Assembly: GCA_963204965.1 (NCBI GenBank)
Contig: CAUJKA010000461.1
Span: forward strand, 1-38,716
Direction of reading: 5' to 3'
Length of the DNA stretch: 38,716 nt
DNA from: Planctomycetota bacterium
GTDB lineage: Bacteria > Planctomycetota > Planctomycetia > Pirellulales > Pirellulaceae
Shown here: positions 9,188-17,591 of the stretch, one piece after another
Numbering within the stretch: the first letter of the stretch is position 1
Layout: each line of letters opens with the position of its first letter
The notes under the pieces: generated by a model
What the model saw: the letters and a program-made list of their open reading frames with translations, nothing else
The model's database searches: none
Told to the model about the DNA's origin: nothing
Position numbers and translations under genes: made by a program

Positions 9188-10054
9188 ATGTTGACTATCG
9201 TTGGCTTTATCGTGGTCTTGGGATCCGTGTTAGGCGGATTTACCATGGCTGGCGGCCACGTGGGCGCGCTGATTCACCCCTCTGAAATCGTGACGATCGG
9301 CGGCGCGGCTTTAGGTGCGATGATCGTGATGTCGCCTATGCACGTGCTCAAAGATCTCATGCATGGGATCATTGGAACCTTTAAAGGCAATCCGTTTTCA
9401 AAGAATGCCTATGAAGAACTCTTTAAGTTGTTGTATCAACTGTTTCGGAAGGCTCGTCGCGATGGACTTCTTGCGATTGAACCACACATCTCCAACCCAC
9501 ATGACAGCGCGATCTTCAATCGCTATCCAACCATTTCGCACAACCACCACTCGACTGAGTTTGTTAAGGGTGCGATCGGGCCGATCATTGACGGCAGCGT
9601 GAACGCACAACAGATGGAAATGCTTCTGAACGTCGAAATCACTTCGGCTGAAATCGCGCACCACGTGCCGACTAGCGTTTTATCGAAAACGGCTGACGGT
9701 TTGCCAGGCTTCGGAATCGTTGCGGCGGTTCTGGGTATTGTGGTCACGATGGGTCACATCGGTGGTCCAGTTGAAGAAATCGGTCACAGCGTGGGTGCCG
9801 CTCTTGTCGGTACATTCTTGGGAATTCTTGCGTCATACGGATTTATCGCACCGCTGGTTACCAAGCTAGAGCTCAACGGTGTGAACGAATCGAACTACTT
9901 CAAGACTATTGCGTTGGCTGTGACTTCGTTCATGAACGATATGCCACCTAAGGTAGCCATCGAAGCTGCTCGACGAGGCACTCCGCCAGATGTGCGACCA
10001 TCGGCCGAACGCTTAGAAGAGATGCTTAAAGAAGTCGACGGCTACAACGATTAG
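9188..10054 (+). CDS. motA: Flagellar motor stator protein MotA
   Basis: MotA forms, with MotB, the ion-conducting stator that drives flagellar rotation in the inner membrane. The 288-residue protein has the E. coli-type length and layout: two membrane segments at the N-terminus (about residues 1-20 and 30-50), a cytoplasmic domain with the charged stretch KARRDGLLAIE and then NPHDSAIFNRYP (corresponding to the E. coli region with Arg90 and Glu98 that touches the rotor), and two further membrane segments with the PGFGIVAAVLGIVVTMG and GTFLGILASYGFIAPL motifs holding the conserved prolines. motB follows after 61 bp on the same strand, so the pair is probably one operon. No other flagellar genes are nearby. 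Confidence 0.95.
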   Translation: MLTIVGFIVVLGSVLGGFTMAGGHVGALIHPSEIVTIGGAALGAMIVMSPMHVLKDLMHGIIGTFKGNPFSKNAYEELFKLLYQLFRKARRDGLLAIEPHISNPHDSAIFNRYPTISHNHHSTEFVKGAIGPIIDGSVNAQQMEMLLNVEITSAEIAHHVPTSVLSKTADGLPGFGIVAAVLGIVVTMGHIGGPVEEIGHSVGAALVGTFLGILASYGFIAPLVTKLELNGVNESNYFKTIALAVTSFMNDMPPKVAIEAARRGTPPDVRPSAERLEEMLKEVDGYND

Positions 10055-10115
10055 TCGTTTGATGGCAGTTGAATTGTTCAGAAGTTCATAGGAAGTCAAA
10101 AGTAGGAGTTCAATC

Positions 10116-10817
10116 ATGGCAGGCGGCGGCGGAGGTGCGTGGAAAGTTGCGTATGCTGACTTCGTAACTGCGATGATGGCGTTCTTCATGGTGATGTGGC
10201 TCGTGGGTCAAGACCAAGAGAAACGCACGGCGGTTGCCGAGTACTTCCAGGACCCATGGGCTCGATCCAGAGTCAATCAGAACCGCTCTCGCAATCCATC
10301 CATGCAGGAACAAAAGGCGGGCAAGACGCCGACTGAAAAGAAGTTCGACGGTAGCAATCCGCGCGAAGTTCCCCACGAGAATCCTGAAGCACCTAACGCG
10401 AAGCAACCCAAGCTGATCACGGTGCGATCTCCCGAACGAACAACAGTTGGTACCGTCGTGACCTTCGATGTGAATAGTACGGATATCAGCGAAGAAGGCA
10501 AGAAGAAGCTGAAGCTGGTAGTTCCGCAAATGCTCGGTCTTTCCAACAAGATCGACATCCGCGGCCACGTCTCTCCACAGATGGCGGCAACCGGTGGCAA
10601 AGATGAGATGCGTTTCTTATCCTACCAGCGTAGTAACGCAGTCATGAACTTCCTCGCCGAACAAGGCATCCAAGACGAACGCATGAGGATTAGCATCGCT
10701 GGCCCTCACGAGCCATTAGTGATTGAATCGCCAGATGCGGCCACAGACAAGAACTCGCGCGTCGAAGTGTTCCTGCTTTCTGAAACCGTGCAGCAATTTA
10801 AGCCAGCGGCGAACTAG
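10116..10817 (+). CDS. motB: Flagellar motor stator protein MotB
   Basis: MotB anchors the stator to peptidoglycan and carries the proton-accepting aspartate. The N-terminal membrane segment starts at WKVAYADFVTAMMAFFMVMW; Asp15 in YADF corresponds to the essential Asp32 of E. coli MotB. A linker rich in charged residues and proline (about 40-105) leads to an OmpA-like peptidoglycan-binding domain (about 112-225) with VTFDVNSTDISEEG, LSYQRSNAVMNFL and NSRVEVF. At 233 residues it is clearly shorter than E. coli MotB (308), mostly because of a very short cytoplasmic N-terminus and shorter linker. An AGGAG ribosome-binding site lies shortly before ATG 10116. The protein pairs with the adjacent motA. 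Confidence 0.94.
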   Translation: MAGGGGGAWKVAYADFVTAMMAFFMVMWLVGQDQEKRTAVAEYFQDPWARSRVNQNRSRNPSMQEQKAGKTPTEKKFDGSNPREVPHENPEAPNAKQPKLITVRSPERTTVGTVVTFDVNSTDISEEGKKKLKLVVPQMLGLSNKIDIRGHVSPQMAATGGKDEMRFLSYQRSNAVMNFLAEQGIQDERMRISIAGPHEPLVIESPDAATDKNSRVEVFLLSETVQQFKPAAN

Positions 10818-11016
10818 ATATCGCCAAACTAGAGTGCTGGCTTAGCAGGAAATCATGCCCCAATTATGCAGAAGGTCGCCGGTAGATTCAAACAGTCTAC
10901 CGCCTGCGATTGGCTCGAGGTGAACTGTGGATTGCGGACCGAGCATAGAAAACTCGTCAACCGCCAATCATTGATTTGATGGATAAGGGCATGCCATACG
11001 CGAGCAACGCTTGCAG

Positions 11017-11268
11017 GTTTCGAAGTTGCGTGTTTTGGATTTAAGGCCGAAGGCCTGTCCGTTTACCTAGCCCAGCCTGAAGGGCCTGAAGGGCTGGGTA
11101 CGAAATTCGCTATAAAAACAAAGGGCCAACGGCCCGCCGGTTTGCGTGCAAACCGGCGGGCCGTTGGCCCTCAACCTACTCAAGCTTCACATCCCAGCCC
11201 GATGGGCTGGGCTAGGTAAATCGCTGGACCTTCGGCCCGAAATCCCAGAAATAGCGCAACTTCAAAAC
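11017..11268. repeat. Large palindromic intergenic element, copy 2 (downstream of motB)
   Basis: This element lies in the 548-bp gap between motB and the next gene, which holds no convincing CDS. Its core hairpin has perfect 22-bp arms at 11122-11143 and 11150-11171 with a 6-nt loop. Outside it lie further nested inverted repeats, for example CCCAGCCC/GGGCTGGG near 11196-11211, and the outermost flanks (11017 onward and up to 11268) are themselves imperfect inverted repeats, so the whole element is one long imperfect palindrome. The core arms equal those of copy 1 (8861-8910) except for a paired A-T to C-G change inside the stem. The rest of the gap (10818-11016 and 11269-11365) shows nothing recognisable. 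Confidence 0.75.
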
Positions 11269-11365
11269 TTACAGGCATGGTCAGGTTGAACTCATGTTGA
11301 GCACATCGAGCCTCGGAAAAAACTGCGTTGACGGACATTTTCTCCCTCTCTGCATTCAACCAGAA

Positions 11366-12667
11366 TCAATTCATACGAGCAGCACGGCCAAAGCCGAAGG
11401 GACCATCAAACAACTGAATCGCTAGAAACAGTTTTGCGATATCGATCACCTTCCGGCTTTTCTCATCTTCAAGATACTTTGCGTCGATGCCTTTATCCCG
11501 CATTCTCTTGGCGTTCATTAGATCCAAAGGCGGATCATCCAAGAATCGCTTCAAATTCAAGCCCTTACCAGCATGTCTGTTTTCTCCGTCGATGAAGATC
11601 AGCAGACTGCTAGGGATCAACGATTCGCCCTTCAACAGACTCTCTAGTTCCGTCAACGCCCCCAACCAGGCGTCGACTTGCTGTTTGGTGATCGGTAACC
11701 CCAATTGATCGGTTTGCTTGGGGTTGGAAAGCCATTCAAAATCATTGTCCGTCTCGGCTCGAATATGATGCCATGTTTCACGGTTCAGTTCGCAGACCGA
11801 GATCAGTTGCAGTCTCGCTCGTCGCAATCTCGGTGGGTCCGCAATCGAGAGTCCGTCTAGCCAATTGGGGTCCTCAACTGCTAGCGATTTTTCGATCTTC
11901 GGAAAAAAATTCTCGACTCGTCTTTCGAATCCTGGCTCTTCATCGATCGCGCGATAAACATTGACCATCGCTGAAAGCAGATGGCAATAAGCCCGCAACC
12001 AGGCAACATCGCCGCGATCAAAGCTAATTCGAAACTCAGGATTCTGCTTTTGGAAATCGAACTGCTGACCGCGATTCATAGCCTTCAACAAATCGATCAG
12101 CTTTGTGCGTTCCTTGCCGACTGTGGTAAAGTCGAATTGAATCTCTGAAAGTCGTAGACTCATCTTGACGTTATCGTCTTTGATGCTGGCCAGCGTAACT
12201 TCAGCTCGGTTCAGATCTGTCGCGAAAGCGTCCAGGACTCGTCCCAACGCCCGATAGCTGATCGTGGAAGGATTGTCATTCTTGGGAACTGGCAGCCGCA
12301 AGAACATCATGCTCGAATTCTCGCTAATGGCTCCATACTCGTACAGTGACTGCCCGAAGTTCTCCACAGCCCGTAAGAACTGGATTACTCCTAGACCGAA
12401 TCGCGCCGAATCGTCATTGGGACTTGCGTCCAGAGCCAGTAAAAGAGCTGTCTCACCTTCGGCAAATTTACCCTGATGAAGATAGCTCTCCGCCAGTGAA
12501 GGCGATTGGGTACTACCACTGCTAGCGGCTGGATCGTCTGAAGTGGTTTCGACTACAGCGCAGTCAGTGCCGACAAGTTCCGCGACCACGCAACTAGCGA
12601 CTGCGGCTGACTTTACAAGTAATGGAATAGCAACGACGAAAAGCAGGAGCAAAAAGCCGCGTGTCAT
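11366..12667 (-). CDS. Exported TPR-like protein, putative lipoprotein
   Basis: I do not recognise a named family. The protein of about 433 residues starts with a basic residue pair and a hydrophobic segment (FLLLLFVVAIPLLV), followed by AAVASC, which fits a lipobox (V-A-S-C) and suggests a lipid-anchored periplasmic protein. The stretch SLAESYLHQGKFAEGETALLLALDASPNDDSARFGLG is tetratricopeptide-like, with two helical repeats near residues 60-95; the rest is mixed helical without known motifs. The start at 12667 is preferred over the ATG at 12682 because GAGGA lies 8 nt upstream of the former. It is divergent from the SMP-30 gene that begins 214 bp away. Role unknown. Confidence 0.72.
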   Translation of the reverse strand: MTRGFLLLLFVVAIPLLVKSAAVASCVVAELVGTDCAVVETTSDDPAASSGSTQSPSLAESYLHQGKFAEGETALLLALDASPNDDSARFGLGVIQFLRAVENFGQSLYEYGAISENSSMMFLRLPVPKNDNPSTISYRALGRVLDAFATDLNRAEVTLASIKDDNVKMSLRLSEIQFDFTTVGKERTKLIDLLKAMNRGQQFDFQKQNPEFRISFDRGDVAWLRAYCHLLSAMVNVYRAIDEEPGFERRVENFFPKIEKSLAVEDPNWLDGLSIADPPRLRRARLQLISVCELNRETWHHIRAETDNDFEWLSNPKQTDQLGLPITKQQVDAWLGALTELESLLKGESLIPSSLLIFIDGENRHAGKGLNLKRFLDDPPLDLMNAKRMRDKGIDAKYLEDEKSRKVIDIAKLFLAIQLFDGPFGFGRAARMN

Positions 12668-12881
12668 AATTGTGTTCCTCATATTCGTGACTCAGCATTC
12701 CCACAGTGTAACATGTCTCGCAGCCCGCAAAGTAGCCACGGATCATCGATCTCATTCTTACGCGTCGAGATTTTGTTGATTAGAATGCTAGCCCCCACCT
12801 AGCCGAGATCGTGCCGAGATCGATATCTTTGGCACGTCCAGCGATGGAACAACCTTCTCAAGATTTTGTTGGAGCGATCGC

Positions 12882-13826
12882 ATGAAGTTTATGCACTTGA
12901 TGGCGACAGTCACTGTTCTTCTTGGAATGCCTCTAAGCTATTCCCAAGAAAAGAAGTCTTTAATTGAAGCCGATGCCTCTGTAAAAAAGCTGGCCAGTGG
13001 AATGGCTTTTACGGAAGGTCCCGTATGGATACCTGCCAAGAAGATGCTCGTCTTTTCGGATATCCCCAACAGTCGCCTGATGCAATGGGATGAAGTTGGT
13101 GGATTGAAGGAGTTCCGTAAGAGCGAACAAGCCAATGGGAACATCTTGGATCTGGAAGGTCGACTGGTCAGTTGTCAGCACGCCGCACGCAATATCATCC
13201 AAATCGATAGTGAAGGTGCTGTAAAGGTACTTGCTGACAAGTATGACGGCAAGCGATTCAACTCGCCCAATGATGTTGCCGCTCGATCGGATGGTTCGCT
13301 GTGGTTCACCGATCCACCATGGGGCTTGAAAGAGACTGAGAAGCATGAGATCCCTGGGCACTGGGTTTATCGATTGGACCCAAGCGGCGAAGTGCATCCC
13401 GTCATCAAGGATCTGGCCATGCCCAACGGCATCAACTTTTCACCCGACGAAAGCCGCTTGTATGTTGCAGACACAGGCGGACACAAACGGCATCCAGACG
13501 CAAGCTTCCATGGCTTGCCTGGTGGAATTCACTGTTACGAAGTCCTTGCCGATGGATCACTCGGTCGCAAGCTTTTCGTCATCGACCACGGCAGTGACGG
13601 AATGACTGTTGATGTCGAAGGTAACTTGTATACGACGCATGATCGCAAGATCATGATTCACGATGCGCACGGCGAACTGATCGAGTCTATTCCCTTGCCA
13701 GAGAATCCCGCTAACGCAACCTTCGGTGGAGCGGACTACAAGACGTTATTCATCACTGCTCAAACTTCACTCTACAGTGTTCGCATGAAGAATGCTGGAG
13801 CAAAGCCGCCCAAGGCTAAGTGGTAG
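12882..13826 (+). CDS. Secreted SMP-30/gluconolactonase-like protein
   Basis: This is a six-bladed beta-propeller protein of the SMP-30/gluconolactonase/LRE family, whose members hydrolyse lactones or related esters with a divalent metal. A signal peptide (about residues 1-21, ending near SYSQ) sends it to the periplasm. The expected metal ligands are visible: Glu45 in FTEGPVW, Asn182 in MPNGINF and Asp239 in HGSDGM, with Asn130 in NSPNDVA at the substrate-binding position. Length (314 aa) is normal for exported family members. GGAG 7 nt before ATG 12882 supports the start. Planctomycetes carry many paralogues, probably used in sugar acid and polysaccharide degradation, so the exact substrate is unknown. 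Confidence 0.9.
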   Translation: MKFMHLMATVTVLLGMPLSYSQEKKSLIEADASVKKLASGMAFTEGPVWIPAKKMLVFSDIPNSRLMQWDEVGGLKEFRKSEQANGNILDLEGRLVSCQHAARNIIQIDSEGAVKVLADKYDGKRFNSPNDVAARSDGSLWFTDPPWGLKETEKHEIPGHWVYRLDPSGEVHPVIKDLAMPNGINFSPDESRLYVADTGGHKRHPDASFHGLPGGIHCYEVLADGSLGRKLFVIDHGSDGMTVDVEGNLYTTHDRKIMIHDAHGELIESIPLPENPANATFGGADYKTLFITAQTSLYSVRMKNAGAKPPKAKW

Positions 13827-13890
13827 TCGACCAATTTATAGGTCGACCAATTGGTAGTTTTGAAAGGAACAGCAGCTCGCCGAATGAGTC

Positions 13891-14235
13891 TTAGAACTCA
13901 TCGCACGTTGATCGTCGTTCGAGTGGCTGAAACTTTTCGAAAATAATCTGATTCGCCGATCGCAAGCCAATAGTCTTGCGATTGGCCTTCTCCGAGTAGC
14001 GAATGTCGTGGCAGGCTTGAAAGCCGGAATACTCGACCGTGTAGTGAACCACCACTTGAGTCTCCGACAATTCGATACGGTCAATGGAGATCTTATCCAC
14101 CTGCGATTTGCGATCGTAGTAGTCTCCTGTTAGATCCAGTGCATCTCGAAAATCGTTCCAATGCTCGTTCAAGTATGCTTGGGACTGTTCGACCGATAGT
14201 CCCTCGGGCAGATTGATTGTGATTCGAGTCGACAA
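13891..14235 (-). CDS. Small conserved-looking protein of unknown function
   Basis: A 114-residue soluble protein that I do not recognise. It begins MSTRITINLPEGLSVEQ and has an alternating strand/helix pattern, with a central acidic part (DYYDRKSQVDKISIDRIEL) and a likely beta-hairpin (QVVVHYTVEYSGF). There is no signal peptide or membrane segment. The start is a TTG at 14235, supported by GGAG (CTCC at 14242-14245 on the + strand) at good distance. The gene is convergent with the SMP-30 gene and lies in the same direction as the phosphotransferase gene upstream of it (122-bp gap). Plausible coding composition and the ribosome-binding site make it likely real. Confidence 0.65.
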   Translation of the reverse strand: MSTRITINLPEGLSVEQSQAYLNEHWNDFRDALDLTGDYYDRKSQVDKISIDRIELSETQVVVHYTVEYSGFQACHDIRYSEKANRKTIGLRSANQIIFEKFQPLERRSTCDEF

Positions 14236-14357
14236 ATTTCTCTCCAGCTTGGTGTTTGAAAATGCAACGCTGCTTAGAAACAGGCTAAATTGCTACAACT
14301 TAAAGTAGCCTGCGGTAGCTTGTTTCGATCGATCGGATAGGTTGCCCTGATAAGCGA

Positions 14358-15383
14358 TCACCATTGTTGGAGATCGAGTCTATCAACCAGCATTTGCCAT
14401 CGATTGATTAATGTACTTGTTTCGCTCGCAAATTGTTGTCGCTCGACAACTAGCCACTGCAGCCACTGCATCGCTGAGAGTAGAGTCGACGCTTCATCCA
14501 ACAGTTTGTATCGGTCTAGCACCGCATCTTGATTTTGTGACTGTTTTCCGAAAAGCAGCAGGCCTGAATCTTTCCTAATATTGACCTCGTCCATCAAACT
14601 AAAATACGCGAGCAGCATTTCGTGCCGCGAGTTGCGATCCATGGGCCTAAATGATCCGAGTAAACGGACTAGGTCGACGAGCGGCTCGTCCATGCGCGCG
14701 GCCCCAAAATCGATTATTCCAGTAACCTTCCCGTTCTCGAACAGCACATGCTCGTTATGAAGATCGCGGAGCACCCAAAACAGATCCAATGGAACGGTCA
14801 AGCGCTTAAGTTCTGCTTCCACTCGCGACGACAACGAATGGAAGTGCTTGAGAGTATGGCTGGCCAGAGTTCTAAGTGGCTCATCGGCGCGTTCAACACT
14901 CAGCTTGAGTTCGGTTGTTCGAACTTGAAAGCGCTGTAACATCTCGATGCGTTGAGTCACCGCGGGCGAACTGCCATACTGACACTTCCAGGATTGTGAA
15001 GTTGCGTGCATTTGAGCCACAGCTTGTATCGCCGCTTGCCCCAGTTCTAAGGTAACCGCCGAGGCACTTACGGGAGCCCCAGGAAGCCAACTGGACAACT
15101 CCCAAAGGTGATCTTGAGTCTTCAGAAACGTCGCTCCTTCCATCGTTCGCTCGATCTTGGCGATAAAGCAGTGCGATGTGCTCAATTCACCTTGGAATTG
15201 ATGAAGTTCCGTTAATCGCTGTGAAGTGATCGCGGTTTTAGGCCATGCTTTCAAACACAGTGCTGTGCTTGGAAGTTGCACCTGCAAAACTTGCGAACTG
15301 GACAGACCTTCGGCAATCGGCTTGAATTGGCTTGACTGCTGCAATGCCAGCCAGGCTTGTCGTACTTCAGGAGGAATGATCAT
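14358..15383 (-). CDS. APH-fold phosphotransferase family protein
   Basis: This cytoplasmic protein has the fold of aminoglycoside phosphotransferases and related small-molecule kinases. The kinase-like core is visible as VLRDLHNEHVLF (Asp207 and His209 at the catalytic loop) followed by GIIDFGAAR, where Asp225 is the metal-binding residue of the DFG-like motif, and PLVDLVRLLGSF. The usual catalytic loop H-G-D-x-H-x-x-N is altered: Leu-Arg replace His-Gly, and His212 stands where Asn is expected. Such RDLH..H variants occur in uncharacterised family members, so activity cannot be excluded. The N-terminal lobe has a likely ATP-binding lysine in LCLKAW. Substrate unknown; a resistance role should not be assumed. 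It is divergent from the next gene. Confidence 0.8.
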   Translation of the reverse strand: MIIPPEVRQAWLALQQSSQFKPIAEGLSSSQVLQVQLPSTALCLKAWPKTAITSQRLTELHQFQGELSTSHCFIAKIERTMEGATFLKTQDHLWELSSWLPGAPVSASAVTLELGQAAIQAVAQMHATSQSWKCQYGSSPAVTQRIEMLQRFQVRTTELKLSVERADEPLRTLASHTLKHFHSLSSRVEAELKRLTVPLDLFWVLRDLHNEHVLFENGKVTGIIDFGAARMDEPLVDLVRLLGSFRPMDRNSRHEMLLAYFSLMDEVNIRKDSGLLLFGKQSQNQDAVLDRYKLLDEASTLLSAMQWLQWLVVERQQFASETSTLINRWQMLVDRLDLQQW

Positions 15384-15569
15384 TGAGTAAGAATGGGTGA
15401 GTTGAACGTTTCGAGCAAATTAGGCCTTAGGTTAAGCTGGTCTAGGCCAGTCGGTTGGTGGCACTTACAATGTTGATTCCATGGTGAATCACGAGTCTCA
15501 TCCAAGAAGTTGATCTCTACTTCGAAATGATACGATTCGGCTGCGGTTTCACGGAAGCGGATTTTCTTT

Positions 15570-17591
15570 ATGCGGATGCTAAATTCTATGCTCACGCGAC
15601 TTATTCTAGGTACATCAATTGGATTCGTCCTTCTATTTTGTACGGCTAATTCGTTTGCTAACGACGATTGGCGAACGGACGTCGGAAAACTTCTGCCAAG
15701 CGAAACGGTTGCTGGTGAGAAATTCTCGCTATCCGCAGACACAAAGTTCCATGTGCTTGTGTTCCTGGGTGTAGAGTGCCCTGTGGCGCGGCAGTACGGA
15801 GCAAAGCTGCAACCTCTTGCCGATCAGTTTTCAGGTAAGTCGATTCAGTTCATTGGCGTCAACAGTAATCCACAGGATTCTTCAGCGGAAGTTGCTAAGT
15901 TTCAACAAGAGTTGAAGATAAACTTTCCGATGCTGAAGGACTCGTCGCAATTGCTGGCCAAGCGATTTCAAGTCACGCGAACGGCAGAAGTCGTCCTGAT
16001 TGATTCCCAAGGTGAAGTCCGCTACCAAGGTCGCATCGACGATCAATACTCGCCGGGGGTCGCTCGCGGAAAAACCACTTCCCACGATCTCCGCGAGGCA
16101 ATCGCAGCAGTAGTGGATGGCAAGCCTGTGGCGAATCCGAAAACGATTCCAGTCGGTTGTGTGATCACGTACAAGAAGGAAGCCGCCGCCAATCCAAAGT
16201 TAACCTTCACCAAGGACATCGCTCCTTTGTTGTATCAGAACTGCTATGAATGCCATCGATCAGGCGAGATTGGCCCGTTTGATATCTCGGACTACGAAGA
16301 TCTTCAAGGTTGGGGAGAGATGATCGTTGAGGTCATGGATCAGAAGCGCATGCCTCCCTGGCACGCAGACCCTCAACATGGATCGTTCAAAAATGAACGC
16401 AAGCTTCCCGATGGTGTGTTGGCTGCTGTACGGACTTGGGTTGAAGAGGGAATGCCTTACGGGAACCCAGCCGACCTACCAACCAAGCCCAAGTACGTTG
16501 ATGGTTGGCGATTGCCCAAACAACCCGATGTTGTTCTCCAGATGCGAGAAAAACCGTATCGCATTCCAGCCGAAGGCGTCGTGGACTACCAGTATTTCGT
16601 CGTTGATCCCGGGTTCACAGAAGACAAATGGGTATCAGCTTCACAGATCATTCCCGGAGCAGCCAGCGTAGTCCATCATGCCATCGTCTTCGTACGCCCA
16701 CCGGATGATGGTGAGTTCATCGGGATCGGTTGGTTGAACGCCTACGTACCTGGTCAGAAGCCTGTCGTCTATCCCGATGGTTTTGCCCGGCGCGTACCAG
16801 CCGGATCTAAGCTGGTCTTCCAAATGCACTACACACCCAGTGGAACAGAAGCATTTGACGTTTCGAAAATAGGGATCAACTTTGTCGAGCCTGAGAAGGT
16901 CAACCATCAGATCTTTACCACGATCGCCATTGATCAGGACTTCGAAATTCCACCCAATACTGCCAATCACATTGTGCACGCAGATATGTGGCAAGTCGAT
17001 TCGCGGGCTCAACTGTTGGCCATTTCGCCGCACATGCATCTCCGCGGCAAGTCTTTCGAAGTCTTTGGAAAGAAGGCTAGTGGAGTTGAAACGATCCTGA
17101 AGGTACCTCACTACGATTTCAATTGGCAACACACCTATGAGTTGGCTCAACCACTGCCTGTCGAATCATTCGATAGCATCAGCATTGAAGCTGTGTTTGA
17201 CAATTCCAAGGACAACCCCTTTAACCCGAACCCCGACGAGTATGTGATGTGGGGCGATCAGACTTGGGAGGAGATGACTCTCGGCTACTTTGATGTCGCC
17301 ATTCCCTTCGATCCCAATGAAGACAAAGCCACTCGATCGAAGCGAAGGACCGCAGGACCGATGCGTCGTGGAAATCGCGGCAAGGAATCCTCCGAGGTAA
17401 ACGATCAAGTTCAGGCCTACGTCCAGCAGATGCTCACGCGTTACGATTCAAATAAGGATGGCGAGATCTCGCGAAAGGAAGTCTACGGAGTATTCCGAGA
17501 CTTCGGATACTGGCAAGTCGATCGCAATAGCGACGACAAGATCACTCGCGAAGAACTCGAATCGGCAGCCAGGGGAAGACGTGGAATCTAA
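15570..17591 (+). CDS. Secreted redoxin/cytochrome/copper monooxygenase-like/EF-hand protein
   Basis: A 673-residue multidomain periplasmic protein. After a signal peptide (about 1-30) comes a thioredoxin-fold redoxin domain with a single cysteine motif (ECPVARQY, Cys70; about 40-180). A short heme-binding segment follows: C225-Y-E-C228-H229, then IGPFDISDYEDLQGW and KRMPPWHADP. The core (about 330-590) resembles copper type II ascorbate-dependent monooxygenases (PHM/DBH family): His369-His370, His420 in MHY, His488-x-His490 in SPHMHLRG and Met569 in WEEMTLGYF fit the CuH and CuM ligand sets. Two EF-hand loops end the protein (626-637 and 651-662). The next gene starts inside its last codons. 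The substrate is unknown. The start could also be ATG 15576 or 15588. Confidence 0.88.
   Translation: MRMLNSMLTRLILGTSIGFVLLFCTANSFANDDWRTDVGKLLPSETVAGEKFSLSADTKFHVLVFLGVECPVARQYGAKLQPLADQFSGKSIQFIGVNSNPQDSSAEVAKFQQELKINFPMLKDSSQLLAKRFQVTRTAEVVLIDSQGEVRYQGRIDDQYSPGVARGKTTSHDLREAIAAVVDGKPVANPKTIPVGCVITYKKEAAANPKLTFTKDIAPLLYQNCYECHRSGEIGPFDISDYEDLQGWGEMIVEVMDQKRMPPWHADPQHGSFKNERKLPDGVLAAVRTWVEEGMPYGNPADLPTKPKYVDGWRLPKQPDVVLQMREKPYRIPAEGVVDYQYFVVDPGFTEDKWVSASQIIPGAASVVHHAIVFVRPPDDGEFIGIGWLNAYVPGQKPVVYPDGFARRVPAGSKLVFQMHYTPSGTEAFDVSKIGINFVEPEKVNHQIFTTIAIDQDFEIPPNTANHIVHADMWQVDSRAQLLAISPHMHLRGKSFEVFGKKASGVETILKVPHYDFNWQHTYELAQPLPVESFDSISIEAVFDNSKDNPFNPNPDEYVMWGDQTWEEMTLGYFDVAIPFDPNEDKATRSKRRTAGPMRRGNRGKESSEVNDQVQAYVQQMLTRYDSNKDGEISRKEVYGVFRDFGYWQVDRNSDDKITREELESAARGRRGI
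17571..17576 (+). promoter_or_regulatory. Ribosome-binding site deciding the RND gene start
   Basis: AGGGGA lies inside the 3' end of the upstream monooxygenase-like gene, 4 nt before GTG 17581. It supports an overlapping, probably translationally coupled start for the RND exporter gene and argues against the longer open frame that begins at 17458. Confidence 0.7.

Noticed and set aside
14358..15383. Aminoglycoside resistance gene
   Set aside because: Only the general APH fold is supported; the catalytic loop is altered and nothing points to an antibiotic substrate.
17458..17580. 41-residue N-terminal extension of the RND protein
   Set aside because: It overlaps the EF-hand end of the upstream gene in another frame, and a strong ribosome-binding site precedes GTG 17581.
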